Source of the DNA: Xiphias gladius
Lineage: Eukaryota > Chordata > Actinopteri > Istiophoriformes > Xiphiidae
NCBI RefSeq assembly: GCF_016859285.1
Contig: NC_053414.1
Coordinates: forward strand, 10,800,517-10,864,516
Direction of reading: 5' to 3'
Length of the DNA: 64,000 bases
In this document: piece by piece, positions 1 through 13,123 of the stretch
Numbering within the stretch: position 1 is the first letter of the stretch
Layout of the letters: the number at the start of each line of letters is the position of its first letter
Made by a program: the position numbers and the translations under genes
The notes under the pieces: generated by a model
What the model was told of the DNA's origin: nothing
The model's database searches: none
The model's input: only the letters and a program-made list of their open reading frames with translations

Positions 1-697
1 AGGGATACTAAGCTGAATGATGCCACATGAGTGGTTTCTATGGATGTTTTATCACTACTGGAATTTAAAATAACAAAAAGGTTTAAATTTAAGTATCACT
101 TTAAACTGAGATTTCTGTTTATAATTTTCCTTGTGAGTATGGAAGATGGAATAATGATGTGCTACTTCGCTTTCTAAGGTGTTGGAATGTACAGAGATGC
201 TGGAGTCGGTAATGTCACCGCTCAGAAATGTGCTTTTAGAGAAAAAAAAACTAAAAAATGTAGAACCTAAATCCAAGTTCAAAAGGTTCACACCAGCACC
301 CATGTGCAAGTACGAGAGGAGAAGAGAAGAGAGACAGAGGGAGAGGAGGAGATAATCTCAATTTCTGTGACATAAGATGAAATAATCATGAACAAAAGGG
401 AGTAATGTTTATGTGTGTCGGTGAAACTGAAGAAGAAAAGTGAAGTGAAACAGTGATAATTACAAACTTTTCATATCACCAGTAACATAGACAAGTTTAG
501 CTTTGACTTCCTTTGACAGATGTTCAGTTTGCAACTGCGGATTTAAGGATAGCGTGTCTGTGATGTCATAAGTCCAAACACCCTGAAACACACTAATGCA
601 CTAACACTAATCAGATGTTTTTACTGGCTTGAACACAGTCCCAGACACTGACAAAGACCCAATTACACACCTCTACACTAAAACATCACAGTGTTTA

Positions 698-701
<4 letters not shown>

Positions 702-784
<83 letters not shown>

Positions 785-800
785 GTGTGTGCGTGTGTGT
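702..800. repeat. (GT)n microsatellite
   Basis: Nearly pure GT repeat of almost 100 bases with two GC interruptions near the end. Open frames across it on both strands are artefacts. Confidence 0.95.
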
Positions 801-1356
801 ATTTGTCTGCAGACGAGGGTAGGCAAAGGTTCTTCATGCATGAACACAGATAAAAACAGATGGTAGAGCAGTCAGGCGAACAACTGGACATCTGAAATGA
901 CCCCAGAAATAAAGCCCAGATTGATAACACGCAAATCCATTTAACAGGAATATACCATAAGACTGTCATCAGTAACCAAGTACAACCATTCATCATTTTG
1001 ATTTTTGAGGTATAAATCGCCATAAACAAAAACGAGTGTGCTCTCGACAAAAAAACAAAAGAAAAGAAATAGGATATAGAGTGCCTGAGGTGGAGCGTGC
1101 CAAAACATCATAGTGAAGAGATAGTAGAACTGAAATGACTAGAGTAAAAATCACCTAAAGAAAGGTAAAAAGAACTCAAAGTAGTTGCACTGTAACTGAA
1201 ATAAAATGTGGATAATTACAATATTCCGGGCAAAGTAAAAGGAACATCTGTGACTTCAAAAGAACTGCTCACTTAAATGGTGGCCTGCCACATAAACTGA
1301 AGGGGATAACAGGCAAAGAAATGGTCAGTATGAGACAAAATAACGTAATATCATAT

Positions 1357-1357
<1 letters not shown>

Positions 1358-1388
<31 letters not shown>
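1358..1388. repeat. (CA)n microsatellite
   Basis: Pure CA repeat of about 15 units. Confidence 0.93.
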
Positions 1389-1390
<2 letters not shown>

Positions 1391-1970
1391 AACGCACAGA
1401 AACAGACCTGGTGTAACCTTCTAATCACATTACTGTGACAGTTAGATTCTTCTCCAGCAGGTCATGGGTTTGGCCAGACATTGTGACGGGACATGATCAT
1501 GCCTCGATTTACCATCAGGGTGTCCTGGGTGTGCACCCGGCAGCCCAGCATGTCGACAGGCTTTAACATGTGCAAAGATCAAATTAAAGTTATGTAAGAG
1601 AGTTATTTTTTGTGTGAAGATGGAAGACAGTTCTGCTCTGTAAGACATCCAGTTGGTACATCAGGTGCCACTGCATGTCTTCACTTATTACAGGACAACA
1701 TTTTTCCAGGTTTGACCTAACATTGATTTCAGAGTAATTACGATGAGTAGCGAATTTCAGAGACACATTACAATGAATAAATCAAGTTAAGATGTGAAAT
1801 CTGATACAGCTGTCTGATATTTAAGCAGTTTGAAACCGTCTGAAAGCGGTGGAGAGCTTCAGTATGAACGTATTAGATATCATTCACAGACGTTCTCTGG
1901 ATATTTTTCATATCGCTGCTCAGGTACTCCAGCTCTCATTCACAGTAAACCTTCATCACAGCAGACACAG

Positions 1971-2143
1971 AAAAAGCACAGGTGTTGCCGATAACATTAA
2001 TGATGGCTCCATTCTATTAAAGTGTCCCAGTGAAACATGAGAGTGGGACAGTGAGCCAGCGCGCACAATACCAGCACCCTGAGACTGAAGCAGCGAAACA
2101 GAATTCCGCCATCATTAATTTCATTACATACACCTGTGCTTTT
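1971..2143. mobile_element. Short inverted-repeat element (MITE-like), copy 1
   Basis: A 173-bp element whose two ends are inverted copies of each other. It begins AAAAAGCACAGGTGTT and ends with the complement, ACACCTGTGCTTTT. The similarity extends about 36 bases inward (TTAATGATGGC against GCCATCATTAA). There is no coding capacity. A second copy is at 26152-26323 with similar internal sequence. This is the form of a non-autonomous DNA transposon; I do not assign a named family. Confidence 0.75.
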
Positions 2144-4221
2144 CCTAAGGCGATACGCAAAAATTGGTGAAAAAGGCCTGCATCACCGGCTCCATGATAC
2201 CATCTAAGGCTGGGTGACAACAGCTGGGTGCACCAGTACTGCTGACTACGACATTTCGTGCAATTTTGACGATATGCTGATGTACTGAATTGTTATACCC
2301 AAGTTCGCCGTTTCACTTTTTTTCAGTCAGACTAAATATAAATTTTCTATGGGAATATGATGGCACGATTCATAAATGATAAATCATAATATTAAGGTTA
2401 AGAAACCTTGTTTTTCTTCATGCTGACCCTGGTTTGTTTCTTTTTATCTCTGAGTCTCTATCAACGTTTATATAGTGATTGTTTACATTCAAGTGTATTC
2501 TCTAGCATTCTAGTCAGCCGGATGGTTACTTGACATTATGCTCTTTCTTTGTTCTACCTTCTGCAAACTTTGCACGCTTGCACATTTAGTGTAAAAAAAA
2601 ACGGGCTATACACAGGTCTAACACACAGCTATCACGAACTAGTGCTGTCGGGAAACTTGGTGACTTGTTGAGTTTCAGTCATTTCTTGCCTGAATCCGAG
2701 TTGATTTTGTTAAAGTATGTACTGTAAATAGATAAAGCAATGTCAAAAGGAAAAAGTGAGCAGTTTACCAGTGACTGTGTAATCATTTCTGTAAACTGTA
2801 ATGCCTTGAAATATTATGGCCAGCAGTGTAACATAATGTGGTCAAAGTTGCCACTAGCAGTACCTAGTTAGTAGAAACGAGGGTTTCAATTGTTATAAAA
2901 GTAGCCACTGTTTGGTTATTGTGCATCAACTGTACATGCATCACTTCTATCACTACAATAGGAGTTAAACAACATAGCAGACCTAGCTAAAAGCGTGTAG
3001 ATGTGCGTCACAACTGGGTTGCTACCATACTTGGAATAACTAAAAAAAAAAAATGGGAGTTTGACTGTAAGGAGAAGGTGGTTTTTCCTCAGCCAATAAT
3101 GGGTGTATGCGAATGAGTTTTGCTACTATAAATACCATCAGGAAAAGCTAGGTGACATAAAAGCACCCAGATATTTAATAATTGAGCAATGCATGGCAGG
3201 TGGGCGGAGTGACGGCGGTGCTGACTCATGGCTTCTGCAGCTCCGGAACAATGACGATCCAAAACAAACAGTCGACTCTCAGCACGGCCGTGGAGTTTGT
3301 GCTGAGGCGGGAATCCTGAGGAAGACTTTGGAAGCTCAGTGGCAGGAGCACTCTGCTCGGGAAAATCCTGTTTAATATAATAAGAGTGAGGCCGCTCGCT
3401 CTCTCACTGACACACACAACGCAGCCACAGTGTCAAACACACATACATACACACATTGCTCTAGTTTCCTTCCTACCGAGGAATGGGGGAAGGGGTGAAC
3501 AGTAGCTGCAGCTCACTGTCACGACATGGTGGACTTCACTCTTTGACCAAAAAGCCCAAAGCGCACACATACATTTTACACAGGCACGGGCACAGACACA
3601 TACACCTGTTTAAGATAACCCAGGTCCACTCATAGAATAGTTCGTAGCTCATAGACAATACATCCTACAGCCATCAGCTTTAGGGAACCGACGCCAGATC
3701 TCACACACAAAGTAAATTTTGAAGTGCAAATGCAAACTGCATACAAAGTAAATGAAGACTGAACGTGCAGATTTGCTCTAGACAGCACAAACTGAAGCGA
3801 AGATGTGTGAGTTGGAAATGTTTCATATAGTGTTGGATGTACTCATTATAACACTATAGGACTCTACATAGTTATCAAGTACAGACAAGAGAAAGACGAC
3901 GAGAAAATCTGAGCTGTCACACCACCCGTGCCGTTGCCAACTCTTGGCAAGTAAAAATAGACTACAAAAACACTCAAGTAGTCTAATTTGTGCAAATAAA
4001 TCAAGGCGAAATGTTTGTTTAGTGTTCAATCTGCATCTTCAAACAGTTTATACACACCAAATGTAGACTTAGAAAGTGTTTTTCCCGCAGTTATCATTCC
4101 AACAACCTTAGGCATAAATTTATCCATCAGACCGTGAAGACACAAACACGACAGTGCATCTGTTTAAACGCTAAAATTAAACTTAGCATGGCTGGCTGTG
4201 GTGATCCAATGGTCTTCTCGC

Positions 4222-4345
4222 CTATCCCAGCTAACATTGGCAGAGAGGCGGGGTACACCCTGGACCGTCAGTCACAGGGCTGAGACATAGAGACCGACAA
4301 CCATTCACACCTCTGGTCAATTTAGACTCACCAATTAACCCAACA
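4222..4345. repeat. Teleost interspersed repeat fragment
   Basis: The stretch with GAGAGGCGGGGTACACCCTG, then ACCATTCACAC and TCAATTTAGACTC, matches a repeat I recognise as very common in teleost non-coding DNA. The family name is not assigned; boundaries are approximate. Confidence 0.6.
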
Positions 4346-4755
4346 AACCACTCATCTGCATTTTTGAACTTTCGCAAGAGCTCAGATGCAAATTTATCGT
4401 CCAATTGTGGCCAAAGCTGCAAAAAATCCCCCCCGGGCTGAGGCGAAAACTCTTATTGTAAATCATGGGCTGTAACATCTGAGCTCAGGGACGTGCGTCC
4501 ATGAGAAAATGTACATTATGTATTGTACATACTGTTACTACACCTTCCTCTGATACACCACTATTGTATTTGAAGAAGAGAACAAGCAGTCGGTCTCTTG
4601 GGTCACCCCTGAAGAAACGGCCCACGGCTTCATTCGGACGCTGAGGTTTGTTTAGCTTTCACTCCGTGTGTGAGCATTTTAAGAGAACAGTGATTTGGAA
4701 GGAAGCATGAATGACTCTTGAGTGAGCGTAAGAGCTCGTGCACGTCAGTATGAGC

Positions 4756-4786
4756 GTGTGTGTGTGTGTGCGCGCGCGTGTGTGTC
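4756..4786. repeat. (GT)n(GC)n(GT)n alternating purine-pyrimidine tract
   Basis: GT repeats interrupted by CGCGCGCG. Alternating purine-pyrimidine sequence of this kind is prone to Z-DNA. Confidence 0.85.
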
Positions 4787-5496
4787 ATCTCCAGCTGAGT
4801 AGCAGGATGCAGACAACCAGGAAGAGATAAGCGCGGGTGAATGGAGGGAGCCCTGCGTGTGTGTGTATCAAGTGTGTGCGTACATGTGCCTGTGTGTGTT
4901 CGCATAGGGAAATCACTTCACAAAGGCCTGGAAGTGTGTGTTCTCCTGTCTACCAGCGCGGGACTCAGAGGAGATAAGCAGCCAGCCAAATATTCCCCTT
5001 GTGTTTTCCCAGCAAAAACAGGAGGCGGAATACCAACCACTCAGACTGATGCCACAGGGTCAGGCCTGGAATGAGCCATGCTTCCACTTCTTACAAGCTT
5101 CACACACACAAAAACACAGCCACCAACTCTTTACACACAGACAACAGAATCGGTTGATGATAAGGGTGCAACTACTATTATTTTCGTTCCTGGTTTATCT
5201 GCTCAGAACATAGTGACAATACCCATTGGGTGTGTGCATGTACAGACTCTACTTGATGCATTTCTGCGTGCATATCTGTGTATGTATTTTTATATGCTGG
5301 AAGTTTGTGTCTCGGTATGTACATGTAGATGTTACATGTACATTCCCAAAAGATAGATACAGTAGAAAATAGGCCAGTAGTTTTTTTTTAAATAAAAATT
5401 AAAGTATTAGCTGAACTGTTGTGCATCTACACATAAATTGTAAATGTATTTACACAAAAAATGAGAAAGGAATCACAAACAAAAAAGGAAATAACC

Positions 5497-5690
5497 ATTA
5501 CAAGTTCCCAGAGCCCAATTTAATTTGCTTGTTTTGTCCCAACAACAGTCCACAAAGCAAAAGTATTCAATTTGCAATTATATAAAACAGAGGAATCAGC
5601 AAATCCTCACATATGAGAAGCTGTTATCAGTAATTGTTTGCTTAATATGATGCAATTAATCAATTATTAAATTGACTGTTAATTAATTTG
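5497..5690. repeat. Dispersed 'AATCGATTAAT'-type fish repeat, diverged copy
   Basis: Shares the order of blocks CCCAGAGCCCA, CTTGTTTTGTCC, CAACAGTCCA and GAGAAGCTG with the fuller copy at 25073-25423. It is truncated at one end and more diverged. Confidence 0.6.
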
Positions 5691-5992
5691 CTCTTTCAAA
5701 TATCAAGAATGGAATGACTGTATCTTGACTTTTAGGTCAACATGGATGAGAAGTCCTAAATATGCTCAGAATCAAGGAAACACTAAACGTGAGATTTTTT
5801 TTGTCAACTGAATAATTTTGTCTGTCAACTCATCAAGTAACTTCTAGCCATTTCAGCACTAGTCCTCACACAATGTACATGTGGATTATATGCAATAAAA
5901 TACCCTAATTCAGAAGCTTGTCCTGATATAAGAAAATGTAAGAAGAAGAAATAATTGAATAAGGTGAATGAAAATGAAGTGAATATTAGGTA

Positions 5993-7506
5993 CAGTGGCA
6001 TGAAAGAGTTTGGGCACCCCTGATCAAAATGTCTTTTTCTGTGAATAGTTAAGCAGATAAAAGATGACCTGATTTCCAAAAGGCATGAAGTTAAAGATGA
6101 TACATTTCTTTGTTATTTTGGGCAAGATTACCTTTTTCCATCTTTTACAGTTTCAAAATAACAAAAAAAAGGAAAGGGGACCGAAACAAAAGTCATGCTC
6201 AGTACTTAGTAACACCCCCTTAGGCAAGTACCACAGCTTGTAAAAGCTTTTTGGAGCAGCTAAGAGTCTTTCGGTTCTTCTTTGAGATTCACCCATTCTT
6301 CCTTGCAAAAGGCTTCTAGTTCTGTGAGATTCTTGGGGCGTCCTGCATGCACTACTCTTTTAAGGGTCTTTCTACAGATTTTCGATGACTTTAGGTCAGG
6401 ACACTGTGCTGGCAATGGCAGAAACTTCAGCTTGCGCCTCTTGAGGTGATCCATTGTTGATTTTGAGGTGTGTTTAAGATCATTATCCTGTTGTAGAAGC
6501 CATCCTCTTTTCATCTTCATTTCTTTTACAGACAGCGAGATGTTTGCTCCCGGAATTTGCTGTTAATTAATTTAATCCATTCTTCCCTCTACCAGTGAAA
6601 TGTTCCCTGTCCCTGGCTGCAACACAAGCATGATTAATCCACCCCTGTGCTTAAAAATTGGAGAGGTTTTCTTTTCATGAGATTCTGCCCCCTTTTTTCT
6701 TCAAAGCTACCTTTGCTCATTGCGGCCAAAAAGTCCTATTTTAACTTCATCAGTCCACAGGATTTGTTTCCAAAATGTATCAGGCTTGTTCAGATGTTCC
6801 TTTGCAAACTGCTGATGCTGAATTTTGTGGCTAGGACGCACGAAAGGTTTTCTTCCATGAAAGGTCATATTTGTTCAAGTGCTGCTGCCGAGTAGAACAG
6901 TGCACCACCAGTCCAGAGTCTGCTAGATCCTCCTGACGGTCTTTTGCAGTTAAACAGGGGTTTTGATTTGACTTTATAGCAATCGAGCAGTTCTCTCTGA
7001 AAGTTTTCTTGGTCTTCACTGCCATTTCTTGATTCCATTAAAAACTGAGGAAACAGCGACCTGAAAACGCTTTGCTATCTTCTTATACCCTTTTCCCGCT
7101 TTGTGGGTTTCAATTATTTTACTTTTTAGAGTGCTACTGCTAGAGTATTTATAAAGCTTTGAAGTTTGCATCACCCGGCCTTTCGTAACAATGACTGTGT
7201 CACAAGCCATAGCCCCAACAAAATAAATAAGGTCTGAGACCTTGGTAAAAGTTAGCTGAGAGCTATAATCTCTTGGGGTGCCCGAACTTTTGTATGATGC
7301 TCCTTTCCTTTTCTCGCTCTGAACTTGTACAAAAAACATATAATACACCTATCTTGCTTAACTGTTGAAAAGAATGTTTCACCTTTAACTTTATGCCTTT
7401 TGAAGATCAGTTCAACCTAACTATACCTAACTTTCACCTAACTACTAACTACTCACAGTAACTGAAATTTTGACTAGGTGTGTCCAAACTTTTTATAGCC
7501 CAGTCT
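5993..7506 (-). mobile_element. Decayed Tc1/mariner transposon
   Basis: The left end is CAGTGGCATGAAAGAGTTTG after a TA. The right end (near 7480-7506) is a degenerate inverted copy with CCAAACTTTTTATAG. Between them, on the minus strand and broken into frames, are remnants of a Tc1-type transposase. They are an N-terminal DNA-binding segment with KAGKGYKKIAKRF (around 7020-7110) and a C-terminal catalytic part with QQDNDLKHTSKSTMDHLKRR (around 6430-6500). Frames are interrupted by stops and shifts, so the element cannot be autonomous. Confidence 0.85.
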
Positions 7507-7547
7507 GTTTGTGGTTCCAGACTGAACACAAAATGAACTAAAAAATG

Positions 7548-7766
7548 CGCTCAGTAGAGCGCAGACCTCCGCCAAGGCCAATGTCAAACAACATACACCA
7601 GACTTCATCTGCTCCAAAATTTAATGTTTTTTTTCCTGGCCCATGCCCCATACCTCCACCGAGTCTGGTGCAAATTAATTTAGTACTTTTTGCATAATCC
7701 TGCTGACACATAAACCAACAAACAAACCAACAGACACGGGAGAATAGATAAACTCCTTGGCTGAGG
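7548..7766. repeat. Teleost interspersed repeat fragment
   Basis: Begins with GAGCGCAGACCTCCGCCAAGG and ends AACTCCTTGGCTGAGG. It has the CCTGGCCCATGCC and AATCCTGCTGACA blocks of a repeat I know to be widespread in fish genomes. It abuts the Tc1 element ending near 7506. Confidence 0.65.
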
Positions 7767-8451
7767 TTTAAATAGAGATTCCAAAAATGCATAAAAAGTT
7801 AGTGGAAGGAAGCAAACAGACATAGATTTGATCCAGTGTGAACTGCCATATGGACATTTCCTCTTGATCTGAAAATGTTTCAACTTAACACAAACATTTG
7901 TGACTATCCTGACGTGTATGAGTCCATTAAGATACAAAGACAGGAACACAATGGAAAAGTGTTAGAATAAAACTTTTGAAATGTGTCTCATACACACATA
8001 TGCATGTTGTTCGGTACAGTAGCTACAGCAAATGTCAGTTAGGGAACATATCCCTCGCTTGGTGTTGTAAAAGCATAGATTGCGCTCATGCATTCTAATT
8101 GCCATGAAGAAAAGGGGGGCAGACATTTGATTTGTATTCAATCGGAACAAAACATGCACACCATTTAACACTGATGTTCCCCGTTCAAGTCCAGACAGGG
8201 ACCTCTTGCTGCATGTTGTCCCCCGCCCGTCTCTTTACATGAGTTACTGGTTGCGCTCTACAATCAAATATCCAGTAAAGGCAAAACAAGGCCTTAAAAA
8301 TAACAATAAAAATGTCAAAGATTCTGTAAAACCTCCACAAGTGATTTTACTAAAAAAGAAAAAACAGAAACAGTTGTCAGTTATGGAGAGCTCTGGAAAT
8401 TGGGATTTTCATTTGTTGACATTTGCTGCAAGAAATCTAAAAGTGAGCATT

Positions 8452-9772
8452 CAGTGGCAAGAAAAAGTGTGTGAACCCTTTAGAATTACTGGTCGATATA
8501 ATAACTGGTCGAACGTCTTTTGGCAGGAATAACCCCAAACAAGCACTTCCAGTAGCTGCGGATCAAACCTGCACAACGTTCAGGAGGAATTTTGGACCAT
8601 TCTTCCTTATAGAAATGCTTCAGCTCAGCCGTATTCTTAGGACGTCAGCTGTGAACAGCTGTCTTAAGGCCTTTCCACTGCATCTCTTTGGTCTGGGCTC
8701 CGAATGGGCCACTCTAGAAGGCGGTTCTCTTTTGTTTGAAGTCATTCTGTAGTAAATTCACTTCAGGGTTCATGGACATCGTCCTATTGCATCACCCAAC
8801 TTCTAATGAGCTTCAGCGGATGGACAGCAACCCTGACATTATCCTATAAGATACCTTGATAAACCTGGGGATTGATTTTCCCCGCGGTGATGGCGAGCTG
8901 TCCAGGCCCAGGGGCAGCGAAGCAGGATCAAATCATGATGCTCCCTCCCCTGTACTTCACCTTTAGAATGATATTCTTATGTTGGTATGCATTGCCCTTT
9001 TTCATATCATACATAGTGCTGCATGCTCTTCCTAAACGATGAGACCTTAGATTCATCAGTCCCCAGAACATTTTCCCAGTAGCGCTGTTAAGTGTCAAGG
9101 TTCTCTTTGGCAAACTTCGGGCGTGCAGTGATGTTTTTTTGGAGAGCAGCGGCTTCCTCCTTTTAACCATGATTTATGTATGTACACTCATGAAAACAGA
9201 TGTTAACCAGCTCCAATCCTTCCTCAAAGCCTTTAGTTGTTACTCCGGGCTTATTTTTTACCTCATGTGCCTTTGGAGTCATCTTTGTTGGGTGCCCGCA
9301 CTCTTTGAGAGTTTTTTTTGTAACCCTTTCCGGCTTTATGCAAATCAGCAATTCTTGATCGTAAGTCTTCTGAGATGTTTTTTTGCGAGTCATGATTCAC
9401 AACAGCAAATGCTTCTTGTGAATAGCAGACTGAAAATGTTTGAGTGGATTTTATAAGTCAAAGTAGCTCTAACCCACACTTCCAATCTTGTTTTGTTGGT
9501 TCGACTCCAGGCTCGCTAACTCCTGTCTCCAATTACATTTTTTGATGTCATTAGCCTGGGGCTTCACATGTTTTTTCCAACCTACACTATGAATGTCTGC
9601 ACGGTGTATGCAATATGGACAAGAACAACACAATAATTTGTGTGTTATAAGTTTAATTAGTTTGTTTTTGTTCATAGTTGTAACTGAGATGAAGATCTGA
9701 CCATATTTTAAGACAAATTTATACACAAATGCAGGTAATTCTAAAGGGTTCACTTACTTTTTCTTGCCACTG
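8452..9772 (-). mobile_element. Decayed Tc1/mariner transposon with both inverted ends
   Basis: A complete outline of about 1.3 kb. The left end CAGTGGCAAGAAAAAGTGTG and the right end CACTTACTTTTTCTTGCCACTG are inverted copies, flanked by TA on the right. Minus-strand frames keep transposase pieces, for example KKGNAYQHKNIILKVKYRGG (within 8928-9170) with a preceding diverged catalytic region, and an MTRKKTSQK start near 9393. Stops and frameshifts show it is inactive. Confidence 0.85.
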
Positions 9773-9931
9773 TAAATGCATTCCTTATGTACACTGATAT
9801 TTCCAGCAAATAAAAACATTGCCTGTGTTTTCTCACTCTGTTATTTTAACCTACAAGACTTGCTCAGTTACTCAAGTATATGTAGACTGACTGTCTCCCT
9901 ATAACCTGCCGGGATACCATCCAAACATACT

Positions 9932-10033
<102 letters not shown>

Positions 10034-11492
10034 ACATGGCAAGTTCTTAGCTAAGTTCTTAGTTCTTAACTAAAAGCCACAGAATCATGAGACTGCAGTA
10101 ACAACATAAAAATCCCCCACACAGAGATCCGTGTAACATGCACATCAACAAACGCACACACGTTGGCCAGTGTCCAGGGTTGTCAGGTTTGTGTATTTGG
10201 TATGTGAGGAATGTGTGTTGGTCAGTGTGCGGACGCTCAGTGCTCTGGGTGGAGTTCTTATCAGTCCGACGTGTCATCACAGACAACATTAAGTGCCATT
10301 AAAACACGCAAGAACATACGTGTACACAAACACATATGCTCACAGACACGCCGGGTCAAGTGAGCTTAACGAAAACAACAATCTAGACTTAAGAAGATGC
10401 CTACTGGTCCTGCAACACCACAATATTTCGGTTGCAACTCTCTTGCACACACAGCAGTGGCAATGTATGGAAAAATTCAAAGGGTTTAAAGGGAGACGAG
10501 AGGAGAGGAGATGATTCCTCCACCTAGCATATGATGTAACATGTGACAAAAAATCCTCAGTGGCCATTGAGCTTTGCTGCATGGCCTGGACAAAGAGTGG
10601 TGATTGTAAATAGAGTGCTCTTTATGGAAAAAGAGGACTGACACAGGCCTGTACACCTGAAAACACAAAAACATAAGTACAAGATGAAGGAGAGCTGTGT
10701 CCGTAGCGGTACCTTTCGTTGCCATATAATATGGTATCTGTAGTATCAAAACCAGTCCAGCATCAAAAGTTTACACTGAATGCTTGTTCAGATTTTTGGT
10801 CCTGTTTATTTATTCTTTGGGCAGATCTTTCCTGATCTAAAATTGCTAATTTTAGCCCACAGTTTATTTAGGCAAATTTCTTGCATAGCTGACCCTGTTA
10901 AGACGATATACACTGATGCACTGAGAAGTCGAGCATATTTCATTAAATGAAAAAGGATTCCCAAATTCTTACGGTACTAAAGTATTTAAGATATTGGAAA
11001 AACGACTGTTTTGGTGCCAGTCCAGAAACCGGGGTATTGTGTCACCTTTTTAAAACATTTCAGATTTACCAAACCATAGACAGACTATATTAGATAGATG
11101 ACACCAAAAGATACAATGAGGACAGACGATGTTTATCAAAGAAGTAAAGAAAGGATGGTTACTTTAATATAAGGACTGTGTCCAATCTTAAGTGAATCTC
11201 CGGGCTTTGTGTTGAAAACATGAGTTAATTTGGGTGGAGTGTACACAGACAATACAAATGACACACACCTAAAAAAAACAATCTCAGGAAAAAAACTTAG
11301 ATTTTTTAATCTACTTAAAGCAGTTTAAATCAAGCTGGGCAGTGTGTCCACACAGTGGACATATTATAATGTGACTGCATGGAGGTTGCCTTTAACATAT
11401 GTGCACACAAAGACACACACACACACATATACTACATGTCTTATGAGACCAAACAGCTTCCAGCCTGTCATCAAATGTCCTATTTTACCTTA

Positions 11493-11622
<130 letters not shown>

Positions 11623-11937
11623 ATCAGCGCATGTTTTTGGTTCAGTTAAATCCAGCTGTTTCTCATCTTAGTTGATGGTCGATTTAGTATCCGGACGCGC
11701 GCAAACACACAAACAGTTACACGCGCATGCACAGCCTGTCCATTTAAAATTTTGCCAATATCAGAACCAGAATTTCTGATACAGGTGATGCACGCGCCGA
11801 ATGTGTGTGGGTGCGGTGAAAAGTGCGGGCTTAGCCGGTCTGTCGCCGGGGCTGCACGTGGCATCCACCCATAGGATCATAGCGGACACTGACTTACTTG
11901 CTACGAAGGTTGGGGATGGAGCGACATCTGGACCGGT

Positions 11938-11997
<60 letters not shown>

Positions 11998-11998
11998 A
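11938..11998. repeat. (CA)n microsatellite
   Basis: CA repeat about 180 bp inside intron 1 of tll1. Confidence 0.95.
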
Positions 11999-12173
11999 CC
12001 TACAAACACTCGCGCGCTGTCATCTCTCATACACATATACACGTGCCATCTCAGCGCGCTCGGTAGAAATGGTAAAATCACAGTGACCTGACGCGCAAAA
12101 AGACTCTCATGTTCTCATGTTTTGTTTTGTTTTTTATAACTAAAAACTAAAACTGAGTAAATACGGGACTCAC

Positions 12174-12354
12174 CAGCTTTGCATGGGTCTTTGTAGTCGA
12201 TGGTCTCCGCTCTCTCCTCCTCATAATAATCATAGTCTGGCTCCTCGTAGTCGTAACAGTTACAAATGGTCACTTTTCCCCAGAAAGTCAAGCCGGCAAG
12301 CACCAGCGTGATCCAGCGCATCTTAGCGGCCAGTGCCGAGGGCACTCGGTCCAT
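12174..12354 (-). CDS. tll1: tolloid-like 1, first coding exon (partial gene)
   Basis: This exon encodes the N-terminus of a BMP-1/tolloid astacin metalloprotease, a secreted enzyme that processes procollagens and cleaves chordin to free BMPs. It gives 60 codons plus one base, ending at a consensus donor (G|GTGAGT). Near the end is [11 protein letters not shown], which matches the start of the TLL1 propeptide. Before it are an acidic Tyr-rich stretch ([14 protein letters not shown]) and a hydrophobic signal segment (residues 12-30). The first Met (position 12354) gives an 11-residue leader before a second Met at residue 12, and either could initiate; human TLL1 has a similar short leader. The paralogue bmp1 is the alternative, but this exon reads closer to TLL1 and the neighbour cpe supports tll1. 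Propeptide, astacin, CUB and EGF domains lie outside the window. Confidence 0.88.
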
Positions 12355-12670
12355 CTGAAGACTGAAATAAACGAATAAAGGCCTCTGCTCGTCTCCTCTG
12401 CTGTTAGGAGATGGTCAGCCCACTCTCCAAAGAAAGCATCGGCAGCAGGAATTTAACGGGTCATTGTGAAGATCGGTCTCCTCTCTGACTGTCTGGTCGT
12501 GGATACTGGAGGCTGCGGGAAGTTACTCTGCCGGGCTCTCCTCCATGGCAAAAGTGCGGCGAGGCATCCGTCCGTCCGTCCCGGTGTCTCTCTCGGTCAG
12601 CAAAGTGTCCGCTGAGGGGCTCCGCTGTCCTCCGCTGTGGCTTCGCAGGTGAGGCTGCTGCGGGACAAAC

Positions 12671-12691
12671 GAGAGAGAGAGAGAGAGAGAG
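12671..12691. repeat. (GA)n microsatellite
   Basis: About ten GA units in the tll1 5' flank; reads as CT on the transcribed strand. Confidence 0.9.
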
Positions 12692-12828
12692 GCGGTGAGG
12701 GGATCCGGACTGGATGATCTCTGAGCGCAAAGGCGCACGACGGTGTGTCTGCCGTTCACTCAAGAATCATCCGCCTCGCATATTTCCAACCAGCACTGTT
12801 GTCTCACACTCTCTCGCGTAGTGCAATC

Positions 12829-12888
12829 TCTCTCTCTCTCCCTCTCTCTCTGTGTGTGTCTCTCTGTGTCTCTCTCTCTCTCTCCTAC
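12829..12888. repeat. CT-rich low-complexity tract
   Basis: Runs of CT interrupted by GTGTGT, upstream of tll1. A homopurine/homopyrimidine stretch of this kind can form H-DNA. Confidence 0.85.
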
Positions 12889-13056
12889 TCGTGTCCGGTA
12901 GTGGTACTGTCTCTCTCAACCCGAGTCAGCGCAACGCCTACACACACAAACACACGCCGCCACATACCTGCACTGTTGCGTCCCGAGGGGCGCAAAACCC
13001 AAACTTAAACTCGTTTTGTCTCTTTTTGCTGAGCATTTACAGTTTATGTCATAAGA

Positions 13057-13089
<33 letters not shown>

Positions 13090-13123
13090 TCTCTCTCTCT
13101 CTCTCACACACACAAACACACAC
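13057..13123. repeat. (CT)n followed by (CA)n
   Basis: About 50 bases of CT repeats passing directly into CA repeats, in the tll1 upstream region. Confidence 0.88.

Larger units (their letters stand above)
12355..13000 (-). promoter_or_regulatory. tll1: tll1 5' UTR / proximal promoter region
   Basis: This is GC- and CpG-richer than its surroundings and directly upstream of the tll1 start codon. On the coding strand it has long CT/GA tracts (12671-12691 and 12829-12888). I saw no TATA box at a sensible distance, and the transcription start cannot be fixed from sequence alone. The GA/CT tracts resemble GAGA-type promoter elements, but this is inference. Confidence 0.45.

Noticed and set aside
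629..1050. Open frames rich in Cys-Val or Thr-His over GT/CA repeats (also at 11379, 21813, 25782, 26503, 46417)
   Set aside because: Any reading frame stays open in GT/CA dinucleotide repeats; no coding evidence.
8206..8752. Plus-strand open frames of 93 to 108 codons
   Set aside because: The second lies in the Tc1 element antisense to its transposase; the first crosses the transposon end. Neither resembles a gene.
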